Positions 1-13,198 of a stretch of DNA of 64,000 bases are shown here, piece by piece. The notes under the pieces were generated by a model. That model was not told the origin of the DNA. It searched no databases and was given only the letters and a program-made list of their open reading frames with translations. Made by a program: the position numbers and the translations under genes. Location of the stretch: contig MBPM02000018.1 of NCBI GenBank assembly GCA_001695595.3, forward strand, positions 806,001 through 870,000, written 5' to 3'. Every line of letters starts with the position of its first letter. The stretch's first letter is position 1. Source of the stretch: Plasmopara viticola (Eukaryota > Oomycota > Peronosporomycetes > Peronosporales > Peronosporaceae).

Positions 1-598
1 TGGGTTTGAGCCTCCAGAATGTTGTAGCTTAAAATCCAGACACATTGTACAAGGTCCATAAGCCCAAATTTTTTGCTCGCTTGGTGGGTCAAAGGCATAC
101 AATGTAAGAGATGTCTCGGCTTTAGCATATCACTAAGACAAGCGCTAAAAGCTTAAATACCGAGCCCAAACTTGCGCTCAAAGTATTCACCTTGTCTTTG
201 CGTGCAGCAAGAACACTCACTTAACCTTCGAAGTGCTCATCTTTTAGAAAAGTAGATTACAACAGACCTTAAAATTTTGAGCTATTCCATCGGCTTCCTT
301 GAGCTATGTGAAGCTACATAACTGCGCCACATCATAAGAATTTGTCGTTACCGCGAAAGCGCTCTATCCTCACTATGCATTCTACATGAAGTGCACCTGG
401 GTTTGAAAGTCGAAACGACTTCCCAATCACCTCATTTGAATGTAGGCGCTTGAAACTGATTTCGAGTCAGCTCTGATGTTCAAGTCACGGCGTGCTTAGG
501 CACTTGTAGAAAAATTGGGCAATATTTATCGTGTGACTCAACTAAATGAAGCGCTACATTTTTTTGCGCAAAATGCCTCAAAACGTACTGAGCTACTA
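1..598. other. No gene seen
   Basis: AT-rich sequence with only short spurious open frames on both strands. I see no recognisable protein, RNA or repeat here. Confidence 0.5.
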
Positions 599-698
599 CT
601 CAAAGCGGGCAGCCCAAGATGGAAGTAGTCATGTAGACTAACGGCCGACTCGAAGCGGACAGCTCAAAATGGGAGTAGCCATGAAGACTAATAGCCGC
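599..698. repeat. 50-bp tandem duplication, two copies
   Basis: Two adjacent 50-bp copies, 599-648 and 649-698, each starting CTCRAAGCGG and sharing GTAG-CATG-AGACTAA blocks. By eye they differ at about 9 of 50 positions, so the duplication is not recent. No coding meaning is apparent. Confidence 0.75.
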
Positions 699-3600
699 CG
701 TATGACTACTTGTACTCGTCTCATTAGCAAGATCGAGTGTGAGAGTAGTATTTCGTAGTGGTGCCGGAGGCACCCATTGCAAATGTAAATTTCGAAGTCC
801 TAGATACTATAGTACCTCCAGCGATGTGCCACAAGAAATGTTGAGCAAGTCTATGCCAGCTTGACTATGTCTATGAGGTACACTAACCGATGCCTTTGCA
901 AGGGGCGCAAACGGCATGGTGAAAGGCTATTAGATCCGCTCATGTCTTCCGCTCTTACCTTCTCGAATGCTAGATAGTTCGTATCCGATATCACTTATTC
1001 CATTTTCTAAAACAACATTTGACTTTCCCTTTTCTTTTTTGACCAGTGTTACTCCTTTGAATAGATACAATTGCATTTCTTGCTCTGCTTTTGCGATCAG
1101 CCGACTTAAAAGTGCAAGCAATTGCTTCTGCTAAAAAAGGCTTAGATATGAGGGGTTTTTATCAAATCCAGAAGTATTTGTGATAACCGCGACTTTAAAG
1201 TATCTTAGGTTGTTATCGAATGAGCGCGTAAGCTTGAAATGCGTGATCCGCATTTCTAAGTGCAATTGAACAATTTTTGTCCTACAAATGTAGCACCTCT
1301 TCGTACGTAACGTGCAGCGTACATGTTTATATATCTCTGTCTGACCATCTATTTACAAAAATCATGTTGTTGACAGCAGCAAGCGGAATCCTTTTATTTA
1401 GTACAAAGATTGTCAGAATACCGCGGCAAATCGCTAGACTTTATTGTACAAGATCGTGCCCAGAAAATCAAGGTTTTTTATACCGTGTCCAATAACAGCC
1501 TTTATTCATAAATCCACTGATGCTCGCTAAAGCAGGAGCCACATGCATCATCTAACTAAGCCAGCACAAGGCCCATATTGCCCTTAGCATCTGGCAAGTC
1601 AAAGACAACGTCAAGCCGTGCAAATTTTCTGCAGATAAACGATATTGACAGGCTTTGTGCTGAAGCCGATATTTTTAGTTGACACATTTCAGGTACTATT
1701 ACATGTGATGCTCGGTGCGCATGAAAGCTGATTATTTGGAAGCGACTAGGTGTCTGTTAACGTAGCCTCGTAAGGGCTTATAGTCCAAACTCCTCTTTCC
1801 CGAAAGTAAACTAAGTGATGGCGGCTGTTATATGTATACTGGCTTCACATTTGTATAGTTGGTTTGAGTCTATTTGCGTGCTTTTAAGAGTAAGTTTCGA
1901 AAAATGCATGCGCACGCTTGTAAGGCGGTTTGTTAAATGTCGACTCTGGAATAATCTAGTACCAAAGAATTACAAATCAATAGAAGGTTGACACGCCGAA
2001 GAAATATGGTCAATTCTTGTCTGCTGAATCAAACGAAGGTTACCACTTAACGCGGAGCAATACAAAACTTTACCGCAGAAGTTACGCTTTATTTAGGCTG
2101 ATGATGCTTTAGGTAAGCTCCTCTATGCACCGCCAGTGCTCATCCGCCATGCATTGCTTATTGTTTTCCTGTGTAGCTGCTACATTTCTTACTGTGATGG
2201 GTAAAGAATGACCTTATATGCCTTGATTGGCTGGCGTCGAAGCTCAATTAACACAACCCCATAGGCTGGCACCAGCTCTTTTTAGATGCCACGTGGTTTC
2301 ATATTCGATACCCGCTCAGCCAAATCTCTATTTGCGAAATAACCTCAGAAATTTAACGTTGGTCCTTCTCTGACACTGGTGACGCCACCACATTTTCTTA
2401 AATTTTTCATAGCCATCACAATTGCTTTTGTTATGCTTAGAAGCTTCTGAAATGATCCCTCCAGCATTTCATGATCTGTACAGAGAGAGACAGAGCTTTA
2501 TCATTTTTCAAACATTTGTCCACGGTTTCTTTACCCACAAATATCTCCAGCTTGATAGGTAGCGAATGCACTATGTTTCGTGACCTCGTCGCGCTTTGGT
2601 AAGCCCAATACAGTCAATATATTATGCTCAAGGTAGGATCTGTCTTTCATAACGTCAAAATGCGTGGGCAAGCTTTAAGTCCTAACTCATAGCATTCTCT
2701 AAAATGTAAATTGACAAAGCTTTTTCAGTAATGTTTCTTGTGATGCTTATATGATCATATTTAAGTTTTCCTTGTATTTTCAAATACAGTAGAATGTATT
2801 TCTTATGTTGTGATTCTTCATTTACAGCCCAGTAAATACCCACCATAAGCTCTTAAATAGCTGAAGAAAGCAAATGCAAGCTCCCTACAAGCCACGCACA
2901 TCGCCTTTATTCTGATTGTAAATTTCACACAGCATACCTAGGCTATAACTAAAGCTCACTATTCCTTACAGAGAATTGGATCGCTTTATAGAAATAGCTA
3001 GTGTGAACGGGAGTTCCTATGGTTTGTTTCCCCACTTTTTAATGCAAGCCCGCACTGGAAAATGTTGCGCGTATGAAACGAAGGTCTGAATAAGAGCCCA
3101 AGTTTGAACTACGCTGGTATCGCGCATAATACATTGGCTAATATGGATAAACAAATAGTTTGGCTTGAGCAAAAGCGTGTCGGTAAGCGCATTATGCTGG
3201 CTAAGTTTGTATTCAGCGAAAAAAATGAATTTGGCGAAGAATGACTGCCACCTAGTCTTTTGCTGGTACAGGTGAGGAACGTTTTTCAGGCTTGCGTGGT
3301 TTATTTTTACTTTACAAACTCGAAAAACTCAAAACTTCGCCAACGTATACAACATAGCAAGCACATTTTTAACATAAAGGATCATCTTATTTCACCAGCT
3401 AATAGCTGCCTAGACTCTTACACGATGACTCGCTTCAAGCCGCTTACAACAAGCCGCAGTAATAAGCAATCACTGGTAGTCATAAATGACACAAAATGGC
3501 CTTGTATCGCCCGGCTAAGCCGGTACGTGTACAATTTATTAAAGTAGCCACAGCATCACTCAGTAAACAGCTTCAAGAAATTCATAAGTTCATGAGACTC

Positions 3601-6600
3601 GCATTACCAATAATGCTCTTCTGCTAACATTCAGCTAGACCCGACCACTTCTGCTAAAAAAGCTAATTGTTGCGTAGGTCAAATTGCAATAGATTTCATC
3701 TTCTTGTGGTCTGCGTGGCCCTGTGGCTGCTTATAGAGCGGGGATCTTGGTGTTGGTTTTTGCAGTGGCACCTTGGTCATAAACTCTATTTGTCCACGCT
3801 CGAGCGGAAGAAAGCCATAACAAAAAATGAAGTACTTAGCCCTTCTATGAATTGACGTCATACTTGCCTTAGATGATCCTCTGAGCCTACCAATTCACTT
3901 TGAAGTGCCTCTTGGCGAATGAATTGTCAAAGGGTATTCGGGCAAAAGTCTATAATCATAGAAATGATTGTGTGATCAGACGCTTTAAAGACGCTAGAAT
4001 CTTGTGGTATTAGTAATTGTTGCCGCAAAGCGTTGTGAGATTAATTTCTCACTCCTTCATACGGACTGGTAGTTGCCAACTACCAAATATAGTGCTCCTT
4101 GCAACGTGCACTCCAATATGGTGTGAGTCAACACGTCTATCCTTTGGATAAGTGTTTGCGCTATTGTCTCCACATTGTTCAGCTGATAATAAGCACTAAT
4201 AAATCACCACTTTCCGTTATGTTCTTTATACCAGAAGTTTTAAGCTCTGTTACTACTGCTCATGCCTTTTTATCGTTTCGGCTCAGAAGGAGTCAATGAT
4301 CTCACATTCTTTCAGTTAGACCTTGAACCAGTAATGACTTTGAGGGTGAATCTTCTGACTCTTCACTCGAGTATTATCGTGAAATGATAGACCTACCATC
4401 AGCCTTCATGGAAGTCGAGACTCGAGATTGACCTCGTCCCGGATCAGTAGTAATGTGTAATCCGTCAAAAAAATACCTCCACGGAGCAATATATGTATCT
4501 TTGCTTTTCGTTCGTCGAAAAGTCAAAGCGTGTTATGGTGCTGAACTTGAGCTATTGTCACTCATACGTGACTTTTTGGAATTAGTATCATAGCACAAAT
4601 AAGGCCGAACAAAGTGGCCGATAGATTAAATTTTTTGCCGCATGAAAGATTTCGTTGGCAAATGCAGGCTCCTAATGAGCGACAGAGTGCAGCGTTACTT
4701 TCACAGATATTAAATCAACGAAATGAAGCAATGATTTGCAGCTCTTCGCGCGTTATTTACCAAGTCCGAATGAAGAGGTTGAAGATACTACTGGCGGCAA
4801 TTAATGTACCTCGTAGTATGCTATGCGAGTGACTGATAATGCCGTAAGATTTTTGAAGAGCTCCGACAACATACGATCGGCTAGCCTCGCAGCACCTTCC
4901 ACAAAAAAGCTTTTGTCTTTCACGACGTCGTCGAGAGCTGAATAAAAAAAAGATAAATCAGCTTGAAAGCTCGTTTTGGACTAGAAAAGGCACTTTTCAA
5001 CCTGTTACGTTTACGCCAACATCAACGAATGCTTTCTTGTGGTAAAAAATACAATAATTGACCACTTTGTACGTCTTCATTTGTGCTACGACCCCAAAAG
5101 AAGTTTGACAAGTGGTCAGGTCTAGTTAGTGATCTGCACAAGAACAGTGCTGACTATGCTTGTTTCAAAAAAGGTTATGTGTGATTTCTTAATGGATATT
5201 TCTGACGGCATCTGGACAAATCTATAGAAACTTTGTAAGAACCTTTTGACTATGCCGTTGGTCGCGCGTTATTCAATTTCTTAAGAATGTCCTCGAGCGG
5301 ATTATCTTGATTCGATCTTGACATATGAAGGCTCAATGCAGCTTTATATATACTACTAATTTGGGAGCGGTTAACAAAATGTTCTAGAAGTCATTACTGG
5401 AGCTTGAATGGTGACATGTTACGATACCAATTTTATTTGGACACGAGTCCTGATTTAAAGAAGATGTGAAAACCAAGACCACGGCCTCATGAGAGGCTAA
5501 TTGATAGCAGCACACGGATACTTACATATCCACATCCTCTTTCAATCGATGATCATCCTTTTATTTAGGACCCTGACCACTTGGGTAGTACACAACAAAG
5601 TATTAGCAGAACATTATTTGTATCGCTTCTGCATCTAGTCGGCTATACGCATTTGACAAATCCATCATCACTTATACATTACGCTGCATAAACTTGTACT
5701 CATATTCTTGATCTTCGGTGTCATCGTATGATGCGTATGCCTGTTTTTATGATCTGCAGGCAAGACATTCTGACTTCCTATCGATATATACATACCCTCA
5801 AGGAAGTACACAGTTGTAGTAGGAGCATGCGAAGGAACAGCTTTATGATGCGTACATTGCCGTGAACTTCGCTTTTCGCCAGCGCTTACGCTCTTTGGTC
5901 TGCAATTGAGAAAAAATTGGACGCGCGAGGAAAGCTTATGAAGAGTGATTTTGATGACACGCGTTACTAAGACGTCTATCATCAAGTTGGCTAAAGTGCT
6001 TGTGTATGCATACCGTAGAAATTTTAAATAAAAAGCCAGCGGTGGAGCGCTTCTGGCTGAAAGACCGGGTTGTCAAGCTTACTTTTGGGATTAACATATA
6101 AATAATAATGCACGCCAGACAATTTGTGCAATCGACCAAAACATACTGTTAGCCTTAAAATTTAGCAAAGGATCGATTACACTTTGACGGCTATTGGCGT
6201 CCCTAGGGTAAACTAAGACGTACCTCTTTTTCTGATGAAATTGACAGCACGGAGTCATTCCTTATCGTTTGTCCGAACGAGTATGACTTAATTATTGTCA
6301 AGATAAGGCTTTAAAGATTTATATTGATGGATGTAAAAGGTGTAGGTGCCAGCCACTTAATTGCGCGTAACAGGGCTTAGGTATGTTTGTATTTTCTGTT
6401 ATGTGCTAAACGGCCCCTTTGGAGGAAAGCTTTAATGGTTACACACAATACAAATATGGGAGGTATGAAATCAAGTTGTCTTTCTTCAAAAAATAGACGC
6501 GACGATACCTGTGAAACCTTGACTAGCGTATTTGAGACTGCCAACAGCATTGGCTACCGAATAAAACTAAGGTATTGTTTCCAACGTGGATATTTTATCG

Positions 6601-7085
6601 CCAGAAATAGCGAATAACAAATGTCTGCAAGATGATAGACAAGTGCGTCTCGAAGATAGATGCTGTCAAAGGTATTTAAGATTCTGAGCCCTAATAAATT
6701 TAGGTTTATTTACTTCTTGCCAAGTTGAAATCGAAAAGGTTCCATTTAAATCCAGTGCTGAAGTCTTGCCTGATTCGTGTATATGTAGGCTGGTCTAAAT
6801 GTTCAGCTAGATTTTTGCCATGACACCGAGTCAGGTCTTCAAGCTACTGCTTTTTTAGTGTTCTAAACCATATTTTGCAAGAAAGTATCTTTCTTTGTAA
6901 AACGTAACAGATTTGAACAGATCAAGCTCCAACTTTGAGGTACACCAAGCTCTTTACAAATGAAGATATATAACTTTTCTGTCTTCTGGTATTTCAGGCC
7001 CCGTTATTCTTGTTTTGACGCTACAGTCTGATGAAGTTACCGTAGGATATAAAACAAAATGTTTAAACTTGGCGAGATCTTAAGC
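699..7085. other. Gene-poor AT-rich stretch
   Basis: About 6.4 kb with only short open frames (all under about 110 codons). None has a recognisable domain, a convincing signal peptide or codon use like the real genes further right. I see no intact transposon and no RNA gene. Old, unrecognisable transposon sequence is the likeliest content, but that is inference. Confidence 0.45.
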
Positions 7086-7546
7086 ATCATTATTCACTAA
7101 GTTAAATTGACGCGCGTGTGCATTCTCAAAAAGACAAATGATACTGTTCTAAGGATGTGAGACGCTTCAGATCTTCAAAAAGATCATTATTTACTAATTT
7201 ATGCGTGCAACGTCTTTACGCGTGTCTAATAAGGTAGATCGTGCTGTTTTTAGACCCTGAGACATCTCAGCTATTCAAAAGAATCTTTATCTACTAATTT
7301 ATAGCTCAAAAACGTCTGTCCATGCCTAGGAATATAGGTTGTGTTGTTTTAAGGCCATTAGACGCTTTAGCTCGTCAAAATGATCATTATTTAAAGATCT
7401 ATAGCTCCAACGTGTCTGTACATGCCTGAGACGATAGATCGTTCTGTTTTGAAGTCACGAGATGTCTCAGCTCTTCTAAAATTCATCAATTACAAAGGTG
7501 TGATTTTTAACTCATCTGTGCATGTCTAGTAAAACAGATCTTGATG
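7086..7546. repeat. Degenerate minisatellite, about 5 copies of a 90-107 bp unit
   Basis: Five successive blocks begin with a variant of ATCATTATTTACTAATTTAT, at about 7086, 7193, 7283, 7383 and 7481. Each then carries variants of AACGTCTGT-CATGCCTA, AGATCGTGCTGTTTT and GAGAC-TCTCAGCTCTTCAAAA in the same order. Spacing is 107, 90, 100 and 98 bp. The last copy is cut short. The copies differ by many substitutions and small indels. No open frame runs through them. Confidence 0.75.
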
Positions 7547-10500
7547 TTGAATCTTGATTGTTCAATCTTCACGTTCTCGCTCAGTGGAACAGTTAAAGTT
7601 GTGACTAAATCGTGCAGCACCTTAAGAAGAGGCGGGTAGATTCTTTTTGAATGAATGACCAATCACTATCCCACGATTTAAAAAAAGTAGACCGCACTTC
7701 CACAATATAGGCAGAGACCTTTTCTCTTTTACTACCCTTTAGCAATTAGTCTGTGGGTAAACATTTTAAGCCGATTAATTGCCTATCGTTAACCAAAAGC
7801 TCCCTTACTTGTGATGCTTTATTAGTGAAAAGCCAGCTTCCAGCAAAAAATTTGATGCAATGGCACGTTATACCCTTCCCCACTCAAAATTCAGATGAGT
7901 GTGTTCATCAATCATTGACTTGTATTCGAGAACTCGTTTGAATACGAGGATGTCCAAGCAAAGTTGCCAGTCGGCCGTCCCCGATGACGATCGTGTAGGC
8001 ACTTAGGAATAGTTCTATGCCAAAACCGGCCTGTTTTTTAAGGCTGCGCTTGCGCCTGGGCAGCAAGTAGGACGTGATATTCCAGCCAAAAGATATGCTC
8101 GGGCGAAAAAATATCTTGAAAAGACTTATACTTCGCTAAAACGATTATTCTGCGCCTACTAATCTCTAAGACTCGGTAGCTCGCAGACACCTTTATGCTT
8201 AGAAAATAAAAGCAATAAGGAGCACCACATGTCCTCCGATGATCATTTGCTGATTCTTTTCCCTTCATAGTTGCAAAGCGTACGATAATATCGTAAGCCT
8301 CAAGAAATGTGAGCTTATTAATAGACTTATTTGACATTTAAACAATCATGGCAAGAATAGCTATGGCTGACAATGTCATTGGCGCTGATATCAAAAAGAG
8401 GAAATTGAACTGCATGACGACAATCTACTTTACATTCCATGGGTGGCGAATTTCCAGCGCACTTGATCATGGGCTTTGCGAATCGACCATCACCGGAGAC
8501 CAACACAAGTTGCTCCGTCCGATGTACGCTTTCTATCGTTAATAAGCAGCCCCGGTGAGCAAAGGAAGATTAATCTGTATGGTCGATGTAGTTTTAACGC
8601 CAAACAGTACTTTTTTTTGCTTTGCGCCCCGTGAGGGCTTTTTAGAAGTTACTTTTCGCAACCCTCGTACAAAAACGACTTGGTTCTAAAAGAGTTGTTG
8701 TTTCAGCACGATCTCGCGTTGGCCATATGCGTGCTTGTAGCCCCTCATTTAATCCGGCTTATGGATTTTCTTCTTCATCGTAAGAAGTCGAAAGACAACG
8801 AAGGCTTGTACACGGTCTGGAAATGCCTTGAGTGTTTTATGTATCACGTTTCGATTGGAGAGCACATTCTGAATCGAGTGGTTGTGAACTTAAAGACATT
8901 ATACGAAGTATCTTCGAACTTGACTATAGAGTACGACTTATTTTATTGATGAGCGCAACGCATCTAATTGTACTGATGTAAGTAAACATAAGCTTCGGCG
9001 TAAAGTTAGGCTAGGCGCTGACACTTAAGTTTTGAGCTTGCTCCCACATACCCCAATTTGTGACAAAAATCGCAAATTGCCAACGAGGTCCAGTTGAGTC
9101 TGATCCAAACTCAAAACGGCCCCTAAGCCATCTTATTGTGATGTACATCACGACTTCCATTATTCCGGCAATAAGCGCGCCGATTCGCAAGAAACTTGTG
9201 ACGCCCGTGAAAGCGTCTTTAGTTTACTGCACCCTCAAAAACGAAAAAAAGCTGCTCTTGGCAATTAAGAGGCTCCAAAAAAAGACACCGGTGTCTCAGC
9301 CTTGCGTCGTTTCTTTGTAAGTAGCAGCAGCCCTTGCCCGGCCGAATGTAGCGCTTTAGAGCTAGTGTTGGCGGACAGGTCGCGCCACGTTTGGAGTGAC
9401 TCCGGACCCTTGAGACCCTTGAATATAAAATCTTTTTTGGACATCTAACGTATGCTCTACCCAGTCAACTTGACCGCCGTGATGTTTAGCACAAATTATC
9501 AAAACTGCGCTGGAAAGCTGCTTCCATTTATAGTGAGCTCAACGCTCGGTCTGCCGCCTAAAGCGAACAACCTTATATTTTTAGATATACTACTAATAAG
9601 GCGGTGGCTATGGCTACTATCAGCTGCCAAATGGCCACCCATTTTCGCCGTGCCAGTAACTTCAGACACAGAGGCAGCGCTTAAAAACGTTGTGGGATAG
9701 CTCAGTATTCGTAAAAGAATTGTTGTCCTGGATATGGCTATACCGTTTTAGGCGCCCCACAAAAAATGCTGGGTGTGTTAACAGCGTCTTAAAAAGGTCA
9801 ATGATGTACACTGACTCATGCAATAAGGTATATTTTTCGTACGTGCCAAGCTTGCTACAGTTTTTACTAGAACGATCATTTTTAATTTCAGGTAAATTTT
9901 GTGACAATTTTTGCATACGCGTTTGATCTGAAATTGATAATATCATATGAACATCCCCTTTTATGTTTGTCTAAATTTTCAGTTTTGCACTGGAAAATTC
10001 GATCACATCTCTTTCTTCGCTAACAAGTTTAGCTGACTTTACGCAAATTGGAATAACTATTTTGGTAAAAAGACCGATCTTAAACGAGAGTTCTGGAAAA
10101 AAAATTGTTTCTTTAGCGTCCTCTTCTCCTATAGGTTAGCGCACAAGCTAAGGTATCTTGCCCCGTTTGCTTTAGAGAGTAGATGCAAAAGCTACGTTAT
10201 TACGTGCACACTTTTTCTGGATAATCTATCAGTTCGTGAATGGGCTATCTAAGTGCACATAGTATGGAATGTGTCCTCTCGCACACTATAGGCCCTTTCT
10301 TTTGACCATCAACCTGTATATAGGTTACACCTAACATTAAAAAAAGTGGTTCTGGATAGGCAAAAAAGCGTTTTCTTCAGTGCAGCGCTGATTAGTGGAT
10401 TTCTTTATGACACGAAAGATCATGACGTTTAAAAGGTGTAGCCGTTAACAGTGTACTTATAGTAGCTGGTGCCAAATGCATCAACTTGCCTAGGTTTCTA

Positions 10501-11081
10501 CTTATACCGCGTTGTTATTGACCTCCGGCAAGCCGATGACAATTTCAAAACTAATAGTCCTTCGAATGCACTGGATATATACATGGGACCGACGTGGGGC
10601 CGCAGTTTCGACCATCCGACAGGTCTGACAGATCCTAATATGCTTAGCCACCTACTTGTCAATGCCGGGTCACTGATTGTTGGTGGTCCTTTGTCTTTGT
10701 CGACAATTAGGTGAAGCTTCGTAGGCCTCCAGACGTTTGTTGCTCTCTAAATCTCCGTCGTTTACAGCAAAGCCTCAGACTGGATCTACAGGATCTACTT
10801 TTTGGTGGAGCAAATCGTCAGCTCATCTATAGAAATGCATCTTTAATCGCTGTCGAGAGATTGGTCGGACTCTGCTGCGATATGTTGATTGTGGGCGTGT
10901 AAATACACACCAACGAGCCGTAAGCGCAGCAGGAGGGCATTATTCGCCAAAGCTTTGTTGCTTGAGATTGAAGTTCAACCACCTATACACTAAATCGACC
11001 AATTTACCCATGTGTAGTGCCTTTTTAGCCATGAGTATCCAGGAACAAGTCTACATCTTTGAAGAGGACAACAAGTGTTTC
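7547..11081. other. Gene-poor stretch with unrecognised short open frames
   Basis: Several open frames of 60-99 codons lie here on both strands (for example 8038-8337 minus, 8680-8949 plus, 9452-9700 plus). None shows a family match, catalytic motif or linked splice structure I can defend. They could be worn gene or transposon relics, or chance. Confidence 0.4.
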
Positions 11082-11784
11082 CTAACAGCGAAAATTTTCA
11101 GATTTTACAGCCGCAACACTGAGGGCATCTAAGAACGTCTCATTAGCTGATCGAATCGCATCTATCGTGCTATCGCTGCTGTAATCATCAGTGGGCAGAC
11201 CACAATCGTCTACCATTGCACTCAAAGTTAACCGAGACCCGATATAGTTTTCATGATTTTGTTTACTCATGTAATTCTCCGCTGTCGGTTCTACTCCGAT
11301 AGCTATCCACTTTTTAAAAGCCGGATATTCATAGTGTGTAACAAGCACACGCCCGTCACGAGGTCATTCTCTAGAACAGCAACACGCTCGCTCCTACTGT
11401 TTACCAGTGTTTTCTTGCTTTAACGGCGCGGCTTCTGCTGGCGACCTCTCAAAGCATTTGAGCAATGCGAAAATGACTCCTTTAGATCCGGTATGGATCA
11501 TTTTTGCCTTGCCCGAGAGCTTTCTGCCTTTGCTTGCCGCAGCAAAAGCGGTGATTGCTGCTTTAGTCGCAAGCGCTACCTACTGGGGCTTTCACTGACT
11601 GCGATTCCTGAGCCTTAAAGCTCACAATATGCTTGTAGAGCTCGAACGCGGTGAAACATTTTAGCCGCTTGGTTGCTGTAAATGACGCAGGCTCAAAAAA
11701 GCCTGCAGGTGTTTCAAGCAGCACGAAGTGACGTCCGACAAATTCGGGAAGGTGTCCGAAAACCTTTGCGAGGGCCTTTGACAA
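11082..11784 (-). pseudogene. Broken coding relic, family unknown
   Basis: Three minus-strand open stretches follow each other in different frames: 11563-11784, roughly 11410-11590 (rich in Ala, Lys and Gly, with a basic KGRKLSGKAK patch), and 11082-11348. The first contains FVLLETPAGF, which faintly recalls the N-terminal LFETPAGF-type start of Nop56/Nop58 proteins, but nothing else supports that family. The residue make-up looks more protein-like than the surrounding frames, so I read it as a frameshifted relic. The alternative is chance open frames. Confidence 0.25.
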
Positions 11785-12304
11785 TCTACCCTATTTGACT
11801 TTGAAGAACATTTGGGCAAGACGGGATCAAACAGCACCTTGTGCGGTGGAGGCGTGCTGAAAGATATTTGATCTTTCGGCTAACGGCTGCTCAATGCCCT
11901 TGGTATGAATTGGCTGCAGTTTAAAAATCTCTGTAAATTTTATTAGCAGACAAATGTGTCTGGCTCTACCGAGAAGCAACTAAATTTGCTACTGCAATTT
12001 AGGCAGGGACATAATCCTTTCATCTGAACGAATTTTGTATGCACATCGGCATAATTGTTGTACCATGCTAGTAAGAAGCTTGATAACGAAAAATGTAATG
12101 GTCCTTAATACTTCCCAAATTCTATGATTAAAAGTTTTTTATTTTGAAAGTGTATTTGATACGAGCAGATTGTTTACATATACAGCAGTTTAGCAGGCTT
12201 GACCATTACTTGCTGCTAAATAGAAGCAAGGCTTTCAAGATGTGCACATAATGTTTTTGGCACCAAATACAAGATACTTGCTTGGTACCGTTAAAAAAAT
12301 TGCA

Positions 12305-12408
12305 AACACGGTGCTCTCCATCGGAGTTTACTTTGCTTTTAGACTGAGCGAGCCATAACACGGTGCTCTTGGTCAGGGTTTACAGTAATTTTAGACTGAG
12401 CGGGCGTG
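12305..12408. repeat. 52-bp tandem duplication, two copies
   Basis: Copies at 12305-12356 and 12357-12408 both begin AACACGGTGCTCT and both end with TTTTAGACTGAGCGRGC. The middle third is more diverged. No gene overlaps it convincingly. Confidence 0.7.
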
Positions 12409-13198
12409 CCCCAAATCGGGCAGTTCAGGCTATAAGGAAATCGGTGGCTATGTAGTGAGAAAAACCTTGATAATTTTATAGTTTTTTCGACCGCTCGCCA
12501 TTCTCTAGCATTATACGATGTTATGACCGCTTCGTTGGGCTTGGGATTGGGCACATGCCGAGTAGGAGTAGGATAAGAGTCTGAATTGTATGTTCTTATA
12601 CACAGTAGCGTCTTTAACTATTGTTAGCTCAGTAGACAAAACCTAAATTTAAATGAAGTGTCGGACTATTGCTGACGATCAAACAGCTTATGCTCTTAGA
12701 AAGTGAGAGATATACATGTTGCTCATTCTATTCCGAATCCCTGTTTGATAAGTTTAAAGTATGCAATCGCGCGAATTGGATCAAGTCTTCTCCTGAGTCT
12801 TGCGTTTGTCGTACATCTCGTCATTAATATATTTGTGTAAAATGCTGCAATATAAAAATTTGTTGCAATTTGTTATGTAAAAAAAATTCTTGAGCAGCAT
12901 AAATTTTTATGCTTTCTGAAAAGCATGAACATTAGCGAAGATGTAGCCATTGGCGCAATGCAAATCATAATTTCTACATAAATTGGGAAATTGCAATATA
13001 CTGGCAAATTTTTGCTTTCTAACAGTATAGCCTAAAGAAATTTTTTTGCAATCTTCCTCTGCGAGGCTTATAGTATTGACTGTTGGACCGCGGTGGCCTT
13101 AAAATTCTGGCCAGAGTACGCCTTTTAGCCATCGATGAAGAGATATTGTTGTGTTGTGCAAGCATCTACAGACTATGTAACAGAAAGCGGCATGGGCT
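12409..13198. other. AT-rich flank of the effector gene
   Basis: About 0.8 kb lying 3' of the effector gene. It contains AT-rich runs such as repeated AAATTT-type words around 12.83-13.03 kb. I see no gene. Confidence 0.5.
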
